A stretch of 64,000 bases of DNA, taken from positions 57,233-121,232 of the forward strand of contig MCGO01000120.1 of assembly GCA_002104985.1 (NCBI GenBank), in the 5' to 3' direction. The translations under genes were made by a program, and so were the position numbers. This stretch comes from Rhizoclosmatium globosum. Lineage: Eukaryota > Chytridiomycota > Chytridiomycetes > Chytridiales > Chytriomycetaceae. Positions 1-12,451 of the stretch are shown here, piece after piece. The notes beneath the pieces are model-generated. The model saw only the letters and a program-made list of their open reading frames with translations, ran no database searches and had not been told where the DNA came from. How positions within the stretch are numbered: the first letter of the stretch is position 1; each line of letters begins with the position of its first letter.

Positions 1-863
1 GGGGTTGATATCGGCAGTACCGCTTTTAAGTCGACGAATGAATCCGGGGGTTCAAGCTTCTCAGCCTTCTCAACTGTCTCAACCATCTATACATTCACGT
101 CTTTCTGTTGGATCTTCCAAGTCTCAACCGTCTCAACCGTCACAGTCTTCTATACCGTTACAGTCTTCTACTCCTTCACAATCTCGTCACACACAGCCAC
201 CGATATCGACGCGTATTTATTCACATTCCCCGTTACTCCAATATCCACGTTCCTCGCAATCATCTACCAGTCAACCTCAGGCCCACAACTCTCAACCCTC
301 CTCACAACCTTCCCGCTCAATACCCACCTCAACAACAGCAACATCCCAACCACGACCCAACTCTATTTATACCCAACATCAGCAACATCAGCACTCGTAT
401 CAATCCCCAACCCGCTCGCACCCACAACGCCTCCAAAGCCCAACAACCTCTCCATCTCCACCCTCGAAATTCATAAGCCGCTCATCGCGAACATCGAGTC
501 CAAACATTCACCCCCCACCAACACATCCAACACTCCAAAAATCAACATCAACAGTATCCGCAACGACATCGAAACGGAAAAGGTAAACCTCCCCCTCTCA
601 TACCCCTCTATTCCAAACCCCCTTTTAACCTCCCGTAATTCCACAGCTTCGCACTCCTATACGACTCAATAGACGCAGACTGGGACGCCTCGCAAATCCC
701 AACTACTACAGGTCCACATGCATCCGAGATTGAAAACGATGACGATGGACATGTCTTTTCGGATTCGGGGAGTAGTAGTGGAGAGGACGAGGATGTCGCG
801 TTGGAAGCTATTAAGGAGTTTTTGGTGGAGGATGTTGATTTGTTTCAGGGTGTTGAGTTGTAA
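1..863 (+). CDS. 3' part of an unidentified Ser/Pro/Gln-rich protein gene (5' end outside window)
   Basis: The reading frame is already open at the left edge, so the start is missing. Exon 1 runs to 582, a 64-base GT-AG intron follows (583-646), and the last exon (647-863) reads on in frame as SFALLYDSIDADWD. The first exon is low complexity, with many Ser, Pro, Gln and Thr and repeated QPSQ-like steps. The tail is acidic, with a DSGSSSGEDED stretch. No catalytic or named domain is visible. The composition suits a disordered regulatory or scaffold protein, but no function can be assigned. The splice is supported by the coherent acidic tail and the single stop at 861-863. Confidence 0.55.
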
Positions 864-1177
864 TGGTTTTTTTTCTAATTGGGGTTATGGAGGGAAATAT
901 TTTAGGGGGGTTAGAGAGAGTGTGGTTTTTTTTTTAAAGGTCTTGTTTTTGATAAATCGTTAAGAATGAGTAAGCTACCTTCCTCTGATACAATCTTTTC
1001 ATTTCTCTCCTTCGTTCACACGTTTAATTTACAAACCTGCGTTTAATCTCAACGAATTCCGGTATTCCCATTGTCAGTGTGTAGATTTGATCCAAGGTGG
1101 GGAATGTGTTTTTCCGCCTCTCGTTTTTCAACGATAAACATCCCGCTTCTGAATTATTCCGCGACAACCTTTCGATC
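864..1177. other. intergenic stretch
   Basis: T-rich sequence after the first gene, then the presumed promoter of the alkylglycerol monooxygenase gene. No ORF or RNA gene is recognised. Confidence 0.5.
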
Positions 1178-2925
1178 ATGGCGTCATCTTCCGTTGTGGC
1201 TGGTACACTCTATTCTTACATCACCAACCTTTCCTTGAGACTTTACTTATCTAAGTATACCCCAATATAGACACCCTCAGGATGTTTTACGTTGTCAATC
1301 CATTTGACACTAGCTACAAGTCTCTTACCGAGGTCCCAAACGTTATCGCAAAAGCTCAGCCCATCTTCATTGCCTTTCTGTTTCTAGAAATGGCAGCCGT
1401 TCTCCTGATTCACTTACATGCCAAGCTGCACGCCACCAAGTCAAAGAAACGTCTCCCACAGTTTCCGCGCTTAAACGATATGATTGGCTCGATTGGTTCA
1501 GGGGTTCTCCAACAGACATCTGACTTGTTGTTGAAAGAGTTTCAAATCACAATGTATGTTTGGTTGTACAACCGGATTTGCCTTGTCCGATTTGACGAGC
1601 AGTGGGATCTTGTTGTTTGGGTATTGGCGTTTTTGGGTGTTGACCTGGCTTATTACTGGGCACATCGTGGATCACACGAATTAAACATTGGATGGGCTAG
1701 TCACGTCAGTTGAGTGTATTCCCCCTCTCTTCCCCACCCATACCCTTTTCCACATATCTCACCTTTCGCCTACACAGCACACCACAACAGTCAAGACTAC
1801 AACCTTTCCACAGCCCTCCGCAAATCCACAACCCAAGTCCTCTTCACATCCTTCTTCTACCTCCCCCTCGCCCTCATAATCCCACCGCCATCCTTCGCAT
1901 TCCACAACATGCTCAACCTCCTCTTCCAGTTCTGGATCCACACAGAAGTCATACCCCACCTCGGCCCCCTCGAATACATCATCAACACGCCAAGCTCCCA
2001 CCGCGTGCATCACGGCCGGAACCCCTTCTGCATCGACAAGAACTACGCGGGCGTGCTGATTATCTGGGATATCCTGTTTGGAACGTATCAGCAGGAGAAG
2101 GGGGACGTTGAACCCGTGGTGTATGGCGTTACACATAACATTCATACGTTTAACCCAATCACGATTCAATTCCATCACCTCAAGAACGTTTTGACGGCTG
2201 TAGTAACGGCAAAGAATCCAAGGGAGGCTGTGAATCGGGTGTTTATGGGGCCGGGGTGGACACCTGAACGGCCAGAGTTGCGGCTTGGGGATCCAAATGA
2301 TATTCCACGGGTTCCGAATTTGATACAGGACCCGTCTGCGGATATTGGGTATTTTAATCCTGATTTGTTTGGGTTCAGTGCAGAGAAAGAACCCTTTGGT
2401 GCTGCGATTGTGACAGTGTACGTTTTGTTGAATTTCGCGGCGGTTGTGGTGTTTCAGATGGGTGTTCAGATGCGGAAGGATGTTTTGGGATGGCAAGGTA
2501 TTTCGGTTGCGGTTGGGGTTTGTGTTTTGGTTTTATGTGGGATAGGCGAGTTGTTGGATGGAGAGATGAAGAAGGAACGGGTTCTGGTGTTTGCTGTTGG
2601 GCAGAGCGTTTGGTATTTGGTTGTCTGGCCTATGCTCGTTTCGTATTTTGATGGTTTTGGTGTTTTGGGGGATGGAATTTTGAGTGTGTTGGTTCGGTTT
2701 TATGTGCCGGGTGTGCTATGCGCGTTGTTTTGGGTTGTGGTGGGTCTCAAGGACCCTGAGTTTGGAAATACGATGTCAATTTCGAAGGAGGGAAATGAAG
2801 CTGTACAATGGATGCGAGAATACTGTAGATTGGAATATATCTGCTTTGCTGCGGCGATTATGAGTGGAAGTTGGATTTGGGCGTTGTTCGGTCTCATCAT
2901 GATTATCTATCTGTACAAGAAATAA
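1178..2925 (+). CDS. AGMO: alkylglycerol monooxygenase-like membrane di-iron hydroxylase
   Basis: Three exons (1178-1202, 1271-1708, 1778-2925) give 536 codons. The splice choices rebuild the family core: MASSSVVADTLRMFYVVNP at the start matches the LRMxFY opening of animal AGMO. Histidine motifs are HRGSHE (about residue 139), THHNSQDYN across the second intron (about 157) and HRVHHGRN (about 229), followed by DKNYAGVLIIWD and LFGTY. These are the di-iron ligands of the fatty acid hydroxylase/sterol desaturase superfamily. AGMO cleaves the ether bond of alkylglycerols using tetrahydrobiopterin in the ER membrane. The protein is longer than human AGMO (about 445 residues), mostly through a hydrophobic C-terminal extension. 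A plain sterol desaturase is less likely given the whole-length pattern. Activity is inferred from family. Confidence 0.9.
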
Positions 2926-3208
2926 AATATATACCTCAACAATTTATGGATAGACGTTGTAGCGAAGTATTTCATGGAGAACCTTCATGACGCTGCATTG
3001 ATTGATTTCACAAAAACTCTCTTTGGAAGACCGAAGTCATCTCAGGTCGAAAGTTTACAGTTGTCTCTTAATGATGCTTCATTATGAATTGGCCGATGTG
3101 GATGATTGTATGTAGCAGAGAAAGTTCACGTAACTTAAATAATATTCAAAGTGAGGAGGTTAAAGTTAATCATGATTTATTAAGAGATGTTGAAAACTGA
3201 ATCAGGGT

Positions 3209-4802
3209 CTAAGTCTTAAAAACAAAGTCAAGTCTATCGCTTCCTTGGTGCGTCGTGTTGGCGTTGTATTCAGCCTTATCATCGTCAGATTTGGCATTCC
3301 ACACAGAAGCTCTTTGCTTATTAGTGCGAACGTACAAGAACTTTTGGTTCAACCAAAGCAGAATAGTAGCAGACACGAAACCAATCAAAATAAAGTTTCC
3401 AGTGTGGAAACGGGGAGCGTCGCTTGCTTGATAGATTTGTGAAGCGTACACGCCGTAAATATTTGCGAATCCAATAATGAGACCTGTGGCAACTGTACGC
3501 TTTCCAATTGGCGCTGTATTCTCCGACATCCAAGCGATGTTGAGCGGGTGGACAGATGGAGCACCAGCAATCACGAAGGTAGCAAGGAACAAAACACCCT
3601 TTGATGAGTCGTCAGGCAAGAACTCGAGAAGCATTATTCCAGCCAAGAGCCAAGTGTTTGCAAAGACACCGTGGAATCCACGTTCATTGTACTTGTCAGA
3701 ATGCCAAGCCAAAGTTGTCATGGTGATGAATCCAAAGATTGCATTTGGCGCAGTCAAGGCATTGGAGACGTAAACGTTGAATCCAAATGAGTTGATAATC
3801 GAAGGCATATACGTTCCAAATGGCGTCGCGTAAGTCAACCCAATGAGAGTAATGATCAAGTGGCCCCAAACGCGGTAGTCAACCAATGTTGCCCAGACGT
3901 CTTTCAAAGTAACTCTAGCCTCATATTGGAGCTTGAGCAAGTCGTCGCGAACAACACGTGTGACTGCAATCCTTCCTTGACGTTCAGTAAGCCAACCACC
4001 AAAATTGAGGAATCCTTCCTTTGTGTGGTAAGGAGAGCGAGGAAGAACTTGCCAGAATGCAAACGCGGCCAAGACTGTGATGATTCCGTCGACAATAAAA
4101 AGCCAACGCCAACCGTTCAAGCCATTGACTCCCTCAAGTTGAAGCAAACCGGAAGCCATCAAACCAGACACGGCGGAGGCAAGAGTTTGGACTCCCCAAA
4201 ACCAAGAGAGTCGAGTTGCAAGTTCGTTTCTTTTGTAGTAAGATCCAAGGTAAACGAGAGTTGCAGGAATCACACCTCCCTCAGTAAGCGCAATAAGAGC
4301 ACGAATCAAGTAGTACTGACTTGCATCCTGAATAAAAGCGTGCCCAAGTGTCACCAGACCCCAAGAAAAGACCATGGCTGGAATAACACGGTGTGGACCG
4401 AAACGCTTGGCAAGAATCGATCCACAGAAGGCGGCAATGGAGAAGAGAACAGCATACATGGAAATGGAGTTGTTGATGATTGTGAGTGTGATTCCAATGT
4501 TTCGAGCCATGCCTCCAGAGATGGCGTTCGACAAATTAGTACGGTCCATGTTCAAGATGAAGGTTGAGAATAGAATCCATGGCATAAATCGAGTCTATTT
4601 TAGTGACTATGAATTAGATTTTGTTGTGAGATTGAATTGAAGTGAATGTACTCACATCAATCAAGCGGCGGACCCTGGCTTCTTCTTCTTCGGTGTACTC
4701 CAGAGATTCATCAAAACCTTCGACGCTAGTAGCGGCGAGGATGAGATCACTAGTTTGCGGCTCGAGAGCGTTTTTATCAGTGGGAATCACAATGTTAGAC
4801 AT
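3209..4802 (-). CDS. MFS transporter, allantoate permease (Dal5/ACS) type
   Basis: Two exons on the minus strand (4656-4802 and 3209-4594) with a 61-base intron give 510 residues. An acidic N-tail (EYTEEEEARVRRLID) leads into WILFSTFILNMDRTNLSNA, the typical first helix and DRTN motif of the anion:cation symporter family, which includes yeast Dal5 and the Tna1 nicotinate carrier. About twelve hydrophobic segments follow, with a charged central loop (residues about 220-260). Family members import small organic anions such as allantoate, ureidosuccinate or vitamins across the plasma membrane. The substrate cannot be read from sequence. It is transcribed towards the monooxygenase gene; no shared pathway is evident. 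Confidence 0.85.
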
Positions 4803-5053
4803 GGCAAGTTGTTTGGAAGTGGATTTGGAACGATAAGTGTGACTGCCCTTTATACCTCGCGGGCTAATTGCACGTGTAGATACAGCTCCATTGCGCGACG
4901 TTTATAACAAGCTGACTGATAGAAATTCGCTGCACGGGTGTCAAAAATCAGTAATCAGGATCACAAATCAGTGCAATTCTCAAAATTGATATATCTATGC
5001 TTATATTTCATTCTGCTTCAATCCAAAAAAAAAGGTAAAAAGGGAAGAATATG

Positions 5054-6097
5054 TTACTCATAACGTGGCAAACCATCCGCCGACGCTTCAATTACATCTG
5101 GAGTCAATTCGGGATACAACAAACCCACAGCTCTTCCAACCTCTTTCTTGGTTGGCATATACGACCAAGCGCTTTCATTGTTTGAGCTTCCATTTTCAAA
5201 ATCCGTTTTCAAGCTGACAAGGAAGCCCAAGTTCCGATGATCATATGCCAAAGCTTTAGCAACGTTCTGGGACTCAGACGCTAAAATGCCACAGGAATCA
5301 AAGATGGTCAAAACCAGTTTGGAACGAATGAATGCAACTTGATTAGACGCCTTGGTGAGAACGTCGTGCTGTATTGCAAGCTTTTGGCGGAGGCTCGCCA
5401 ACTCATCCATCATAAACTATACAATGCTATTTAATCTTGCATATATAATTTTTTAAAGAACTTACCGTTTGGGCTCTGGAAAGAAGCGATAGGGTCACTT
5501 CCTCTGCATCCCAGCTGATTGAGGCCGAATTACAACTGCTGTTAGAGGATTATAGACCGCGGCAGCGTTTGTGAGAAGCTGGGGAAGCAACAGACTTGCA
5601 CGTTCATGATTACCGATTTTATTTGGCTGTGTCGACAGTGCGTACGAGACTTGGCGAAATGCGCTTGCTGCTTTAAAGCAGGTATGTAAGATGGCGTAGT
5701 AGTCCGTCAAGGCTTGATCCAAGACTGAAGTATATAGCATTTCGTTGAGATCCTTTGAGATTAGCATGAATTTTGACACAACAAGGACCCAGTTTGCATG
5801 GATTTTCTTCTGGTTTGTGGCAGCATCCTGAAACTTCTTTAATGTGTTCTCGATACCCGCGACTTGTGTTTCCAAATTAGTTTGTTTTGCCTGAGTGGTG
5901 GCAATCCCTTGATCTCTTTTCGTAGTGGCCTCATTTCTTGCTCTCGACGAAAGGAATGTGAATCTTGACAAGCGAGCTTTTCCATCAATTGCAACCTGGG
6001 ATTCGCTCTTGGCTGTGCGCAAGTCTGATTTGAGGCTCATCACGATCGCTCGAGCTCGCGGATCCGGGTGATCTATTGCAAAAGATTGTGAGTTCAT
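5054..6097 (-). CDS. unknown helical, coiled-coil-rich protein (copy 1)
   Basis: Not a recognised family. The main exon (down to about 5480) begins near MNSQSFAIDHPDPRARAIV and is rich in Lys, Glu, Gln and Ala with heptad-like spacing (AKQTNLETQVAGIENTLKK), then a W-containing helix and DLNEMLYTSVLDQALTDYY. A clear 50-base intron (donor GTAAGT near 5465, acceptor TATAG near 5415) joins the C-terminal exon ending GLPRYE. The two exons are not in a single frame as read: either another short intron or an indel lies near 5490-5530. Further exons may lie above 6097. A close paralogue sits just upstream. No signal peptide or membrane segment is obvious. Function unknown. Confidence 0.5.
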
Positions 6098-6962
6098 ATG
6101 CTCCGACAGCTAGACAAGAATTGTAACCTGAGCGTTGTCTGCTCCGTCAAGTACTTTGCAGGTGAGATCAACTGCATTAGTTCATTTAGATCATGTTCAA
6201 TGATAGATTTGGACTATGATGTACCGTATTGGTGACAAAGCTGTTCGAGGGCCGACTGGCTGAGCATGAAGTGGTGTTTGGAGAGTGCTTTTTCAAAGCT
6301 GGTTTTTGGCGGACTCGCACTCAGGCTGGTGGCTCTGCCCTAACTTTTTGCCATCCTCGAAACCCTCAAAGTTGGGCAACCCTCATTTCCTGGTCCAAAG
6401 CATCAAGTGACCACAGAAAAAACAGGTCACTTGACAATGGAGATTTGGTAGGGTTAAACCGATGATCCTCGAGCTTACCAAAGTCCAATTTTCTACAACC
6501 TTTTCCTAAGCACCATTTGTAACGTTATTCCGTGATTAAGTCAATCGTACTTTGTAAAACCAACGGCCCTTACTTACAATAATTTATTTACAAATCTATT
6601 TACGCGTCAAACCAAATTAAAACGTTCTAAGAGCTGTTTCAAAATGTCTTTTGCCTTCAGTTGTTATAAGAACTCGTCATACATAAATACATAAATCCAT
6701 TCCATTTCTCTTATCTCGGAACTTCCGAGATAAGCATCGGAACAATCGGAAAACGGAAACGTCGGAGGGAGATAGATTTAACAGCGGCAAGGAGATATAT
6801 TTCAGGCCCAGACCACCAAAGAAAAGGTTCGTTTCCAGCTCCGCAGAAAAAAAGGTGGAGAGCCACCAGCCTGACTCGCACTGTCAAGTTCAACGGACTG
6901 CAAATTTGCATCAATGAAAAAGGATAGTCTGAATTTATTGAAATGAACGCCATAATCTAGAT
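6098..6962. other. spacer between the two helical paralogues
   Basis: It probably contains the 5' end of copy 1 (short coding-like pieces near 6120-6190 on the minus strand) and the 3' flank of copy 2. No other gene or RNA is recognised. Confidence 0.4.
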
Positions 6963-7682
6963 CATTCATAGCGAGGGAGGTCATTGGACTCAGCCCTTTC
7001 ATCCGACCCATACTCTGCATACAACACCCCAACGGCTTTTCCAACATCTTTCTTTGATAGTAAACATCCAACGCACTTGGCTGTAGATGTTGGTAACATG
7101 TTAGGAACGGTTTGGACTTGTCGTGGATCATATTACAATGCTGTGCCACATCCTGAGAGAGGGCAACACCGCACAACTCAAACAACGAGTGGATGACTTT
7201 TGAACGAATGGATGCAAGTCGGTTGGAGGCTTTGATAAGTGTGGCGTACTTCATATCAAGCTCTTGACTAAGGCGAGAAACCTTGACCGTCATAAACAGA
7301 AGCAAGTGAGACAATTAATGAGGATAATTATAAAAATTGAGAAGAAAACCTTACTTCATGTGCTCTGTGAGCAATCCCTTTCATAGCATATGAAATATTC
7401 CAATTATTGGCTTCCTTGAACTTCGAAGCTAATTCCAATGCCAATAAGCGGACTGTAAGCGGCTGCTGAATTTGAAAAAAGAAACGCCTGGCTCTGACTG
7501 CAACTAAAACGGCTTCCGTCAGTGTCAGCAGTTGGCTGCTCGGCAAAAGCCGCGTGCCTGACTTGACGCGCAGCATTTGTGGCATTGTGCAGAGTTTGCA
7601 ATGTATCGTAGTAATCCACCACTGCTTGATCCAGCACTTTAGAATATACAATTTCATCCAAATCGTTGGCCAAAACCATCAT
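6963..7682 (-). pseudogene. unknown helical protein (copy 2), apparently damaged
   Basis: It shares with copy 1 the block DLDEIVYSKVLDQAVVDYY, a following RQV, the C-terminal exon pattern IRSKVIHSLFELCG and the ending SNDLPRYE (stop at 6963-6965). The C-terminal matches fall in two reading frames, so at least one indel separates them (between about 7020 and 7110). The intron corresponding to the one in copy 1 keeps a GTAAGG donor near 7352, but the expected acceptor reads TTCTG instead of an AG before TTTATGACGG (about 7273). These breaks suggest a decaying duplicate, although sequence error could explain the indel. Confidence 0.5.
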
Positions 7683-8169
7683 CTTGCATACGACAAGTGT
7701 CCAATCTGCTTGATCAGTTTTGTGGTGAGCGAACCCAGTTTCGAGTCAGACTCGACTCTAAAATTCACAGCACATGTTTTCTAGAAACCAATTAATATAT
7801 GAAGAACATGGAACTCTAAACAAGAAAAAATCAAGAGTTGGTAACTGTCAGCGCGTGGCCAATTTTATCATTTGTCAGCCATATCAAACGAAAGCAAAAC
7901 GAAAAGTCGTTCTTGACACTCATTCTTTAAAGAATTATTGACTCTATTCTGAGTCATAAAAAGCGCATCCATAAACCACTGTGTCAGGCGGGTTCCTGCC
8001 AAATTCATAGTTATTATTCTACGTGCTTTGAATAAATCCCAATATACTTACATGTTCGCATGCCAATGATCTTCTTTGATCGCAAGGGGTGGTGTGGCAG
8101 TGTGACGGGTTCTTGGAAGTTTGGCAAATCGTGAGTCAAAAATTCGGAGGACACAGCCAGTTATTACAA
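7683..8169. other. intergenic stretch upstream of the desaturase
   Basis: Probably holds residual 5' sequence of copy 2 (near 7683-7780) and the desaturase promoter. A TGAGTCA heptamer lies at 7950-7956, some 214 bases before the desaturase start. Nothing else is recognised. Confidence 0.35.
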
Positions 8170-9637
8170 ATGTCGACTGAGACCACCACGACCGAGACCG
8201 AGACAGGTACTTTCGAGTAGCGTAGGTAGTAGGCAGCAAGTGCTAATTCGGTGTGGCAGTGATCGGCGAGCTAAAGACGACCGGCGATGACAGTGCACTT
8301 AAAACCGACTCTGAGGCTGTTCAAGTGCACTACGCCGCACCGTCGCCGTTGATGAAGCTACTCGGAGACAGCCTCGGATTGAGAGAGCCCTCCGATGTCA
8401 AAACACTGGTGGCAGTCGGCCTCTGCGTTGCTGCCAATTTCGCTATTTGGACTACTACTACTAATGTATCATGGCCAATCAAAGTGCTTCTGTGGCTCGC
8501 CCTTGTCCAACTAACTGCAACGGTCTCTACCATCGTTCACAACACTATCCACGTGAACATCTTCCATGAGCCATTCAACAACAGAATATTCCACATTGTC
8601 CTGTCAATCTGCTTTGGCCATCCCGTGTGCACTTTCGTATCGGCACACAACCTGTCGCATCATAGATACACTCAGATGCAGCAGGACTTCATGCGGACCA
8701 CTCAGATGCGATATGAGCACCACTTGTTCAACTACCTCTACTTCTTCTCGACGGTCGGCCACCTTATTGCCGCATCGGACATGCGATACATGCGTCTAAT
8801 GCGTCGTCAGAAGCGAAGGATTTGGACAGACTTTGCGCTTCAACTCTCGGCTGTCATTATTATGCATGTTACCTGTGCTCTCATCAACCCACTCAAATGG
8901 ATCCTGTTCTGGAACTTGCCTCGTATGGCTGCCTCTGTCTTTATTACAAACATGAATATGTTGCAGCATGATGGGTGTGCTCGGCCTGTTATTTTGGAGA
9001 TGGGGAATCCGTTGAACCGTACGGACGGGAAAGGGGGGCTGGCTCCAGTTCATTTGATGAATATTAACACGAGTCGAAACTTTACTGGATGGATTACGAA
9101 TACTTTGTTCTTTAATAACGGTTTTCATGGGTAAGTGCCCTCCCACGAGTGTGATACCGTATGAAGAGAGGGAAGGGAACAAAGTACTATAAGGACGCAT
9201 AGTATTATTTAGATGCAGTTGATTTGATGGTATGAAACCATTGTCACAACAGCGAGCGAATCTCAGCGCCAAGACTTTCATCCTCTATCTTCCATCACCC
9301 AATTTGTCTTACGCCACTCATCCACAGAATTCATCACATCAAACCAACACTGCACTGGTCGAAACTACCTGAAGCTCATGCAGCACTGGTAAAACCTCAT
9401 ATCCACCCCAACCTGGATCAAGACAATATGGCCCTATACTTTTACCGTACATTCGTTTTAAATAACCGTGTCACATATGACGGTAAACCATACAACCCAG
9501 ACGTGGATGAAATCAGTCCTGAGCCAGAGAATGTTGACTGGTTCAAGTATCCAGAAGAACATAAATGGATTGCTGAGGAAGGACCATACTGGGTCATTAT
9601 GGATATTTTGGACGATGCTCGAAAGTTATTGTTTTGA
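8170..9637 (+). CDS. membrane fatty-acyl desaturase
   Basis: Three exons (8170-8206, 8260-9130, 9328-9637) give 405 residues in one frame. The start codon lies in a short exon encoding MSTETTTTETET, joined to VIGELKT. The three histidine boxes of the FA_desaturase superfamily are present: HNTIH (about 106), HNLSHH (about 142) and HGIHH, created across the second splice (about 302), with the companion NTSRNFTGW and NNGFHG stretch. Hydrophobic segments lie between boxes, as expected for an ER enzyme with two irons that inserts a double bond into acyl chains. Substrate and position of the double bond cannot be told. The second intron (197 bases) is longer than usual here. Confidence 0.85.
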
Positions 9638-9864
9638 TTTAGTCATTATTATTAGTACTCTCAGTATGTCTATTGGTTCGTTTTCCCCCTTCTAGATAGT
9701 AACTCCCTTACATTTTATACATAACGAAAAATGACCATCATATAAACCTATCTCTATCTCTTAGTTAATCATGACATAAAAAGGAACGTAAAGAAAGTGT
9801 GGCTGTGCAAGTCCAAAGCGAAAGAGGAAAAACATCAAAACCACCCACCATCGAATAACCCAAA

Positions 9865-12451
9865 ATGGAGGCCGAGCCCGCCAACCCAAACGCACCTTCT
9901 TCGCAGCAATCAGACGCTCCTTCTGCCGCAGCACCCGCAGTGCCCCAGCCGCAAAGTGCGAATCCAAACGCAAAGATTGTCGAAGGTGACTCTTCTCCCT
10001 TCCTTTTAATTACAACAAAGAGAGTGAGAACTGACTGCGATTTCAGAGTTTCAGTATTTGTTGGAGAAGTCGCAGCAGCTTTTTGCGGGGCTCAGGTGCG
10101 TTGTTTGACTGAGTTGTGCGTGTGGGTGTGTTGGGGCAGGGTTCCCCACTCTTGGTTGTCCGATTTTGGGAGCCTACCAATGCCTGCACATCCTTCAGGA
10201 ACTATCAACTAAATACTTGGCAACCTACAGAGACCTCCCACCAACCGGAAAGAACTGGCAGCCGTACTTCCAACGCACATTTGAAGTATACACTAAACTC
10301 TGGAAGTTTCAACAATCAAATCGGTACGATAAACAGATTACACCTTTCTTCATGACGAAAGTGGAGTCACTGATTTGGGTTTTATCGCTTTTGACAGTTT
10401 GGTCTTGGAGAACAAGGATCTGTACGGATTGAAGCGTTACGAGATTGGAGAAATCGCTTCAAAGATTGGACGTGAGTGAATTATTGGTTTTGGAGAAGGC
10501 GTTTGGTACTGATGGGTGCCTGGCTTCGTATGATAGAGCTTTACTACCATTACTACCTTCGTACCTCCGAAACCAACTACTTGTACGAATCCTTCGTCTT
10601 TTACGAAGCTATTCGTGAACGTCAGTACTTCCGTGATGTTTTGGACGCGAAAAAGTACGTGTTTTCAGAGAGAGATAACTACGGATGTTTGACACTCCAC
10701 CTTTCATCAGCCCTCCGCTCATGATCAAGAAGCTTCGATACTACGCCCGTTTTATTGTCGTTTGCCTTCTCCTCAACTCCAACGATACAATCAAAAAGCT
10801 GATGGATGAATTGACGGGACTCATTGACGAGTACACCAAAACCTTCAAACCAAGCGACAGTCAAGAATGGAACGTTGTTCTTTCAGAAATCACAACTTTC
10901 CTCGAGGTGAATCCTCTTTCCTCTCTCCCCCTTTTCCCGATCTCTAACCCCCTCTTGAACCCCACCACCTACACAGGCTGAACGAAGACTCACACCAACA
11001 AACCCAGACACCCCATCAACCCAACTAATCCCTCCTCAATCCCGCCTCCCCCTCTCCAAATCCATCCCCCTCGCTCCATCCTCCGCCCCGGACGCTCCAC
11101 CCCGCCTCAAACTCCAAGAAGCCATTCTCGTCGGTAACTACGCGAACCAAATCAAGTTCTCGGAGTTGACGCTCGATATGTATCGGATGCTTCAGAGTCT
11201 TGAACGGGAGCCGAGTGCTGCGAGTGGGAAGGGTGGGGCTATGGCGCCGCCGGTTGTGCAGAATGATGCTATGCAGGTGGATGGTGCTGAGGGGAGTACT
11301 GTTGTTGGTGGTGGAGATGCTGCTGCTGCGGCGGCTGCTGCTGCTGGTGGTGGTGCTGGTGCGGCGACGGCGAAGAGGGCGAATCCGCACAAGTATTTGT
11401 TGTATAGACCGACGCTTGCCCAGCTTTTGTTGTATGTTGCGACGGCGTATAAGGTATGTTTTTCTCTGTTCATGATATGTGTGGAAGCCCTGTTGACAAG
11501 CTTACTAGGATATCAACGAAAACTCGGCTCTGATGCTGTACATCTCTGCTGATGGATCCAAGCGTCAAACAGGAGAGTCTGTTGGATATAACGGTGGTGT
11601 CGCAACAGCTGTCAATTACTCGCGCAAAAATGCGGAGAAGGTTGACTTGGATCAAACGAATCTGATTCATAGCTTGCATCCTGGGGATTTGGTTCCGTTC
11701 ACGAGGAAGCCGTTGTTTGTTGTTATGGATAGCACGAATAGTGTTGCGTTTAAGGTATGGTTGCTAGTTTGGTGCCCAGTGGATTCCTAACAACAATGTG
11801 TATAGTCCACGCCACATGTCTTTAACCAGGCGTTTGTTTGCTTGATGAGTCCTGTCGAGTACCCATCCATCTTGAAAGGTAATTGGCTTTTCCTCCACTG
11901 TGGTTGTCTTATGTTACTTTAGAACCTGCACAAATCGGAAGCTTGTTCACAATGTTCCTGCACAGCCCTATCAAAGCGTTCGCATACATTAGCGATATCC
12001 CAAACACCCAGGCCGAAACATGGGTCAAATGTTACCCAATCTTCAACCAAATCGAGAAACTCATCACGGACGCGTTGGAATCGTCCACATCATTGGGTAA
12101 GTAGAAACCTCTTCGTTTGTTTTGAAGCTTTACTGATTTGGGCCTCTAGACAAATCGTTCAAGAGATTCATGCAAGATGATTTCTTACGACAAGTGATTG
12201 TGCGGTTCGCGGTTTGTTCGGGACTGTTGTATTCTCATAGTGGATTCAAAGAGCCAAAGGTACATATTTATGTTAAGTTTCTAACATGAATGTGTGTGCT
12301 GATGATTTGAATTTAGTACCTCCCATCATCGCAGCCATCTCTTCCGTCAACAAACTACATGACTCCTGATGTGATTGCCAAGTTCCAGGAACTTGTTGCC
12401 GCCGCAAATGTAGGAACTCTGTATGCCTTCTCAGCTGAGATTGTGCAATGA
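9865..12451 (+). CDS. SCAI: SCAI-family protein
   Basis: A gene of about ten exons, most with clear GT-AG junctions (for example 10641-10720 region, 10904-10978, 11453-11510, 11757-11805). The spliced translation follows animal SCAI through its length: EYLLEKSQQLFAGL-like start, WQPYFQRTFEVYTKLWKFQ, LKRYEIGEIASKIGQLYYHYYLRTSETNYL, KKLRYYARFIVVCLLLN, NQIKFSELTLDMYRMLQ, NPHKYLLYRP, LHPGDLVPFTRKPLF and SLFTMFL. SCAI is known in animals as a nuclear cofactor that represses MRTF/SRF transcription and takes part in DNA break repair. An alanine/glycine-rich insert (about 11215-11380) replaces the human linker. The join after LFAGL (about 10094) needs an unusual donor or an indel. Role in this organism is not known. 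Confidence 0.88.

Noticed and set aside
1759..2496. 245-residue minus-strand ORF opposite the alkylglycerol monooxygenase.
   Set aside because: Antisense shadow of the histidine-box region.
3860..4567. 235-residue plus-strand ORF opposite the MFS permease.
   Set aside because: It mirrors the conserved transporter sequence and has no domain of its own.
11025..11390. Ser/Arg-rich minus-strand ORFs opposite SCAI.
   Set aside because: Caused by the GCT/GGT repeat in the Ala/Gly-rich insert.
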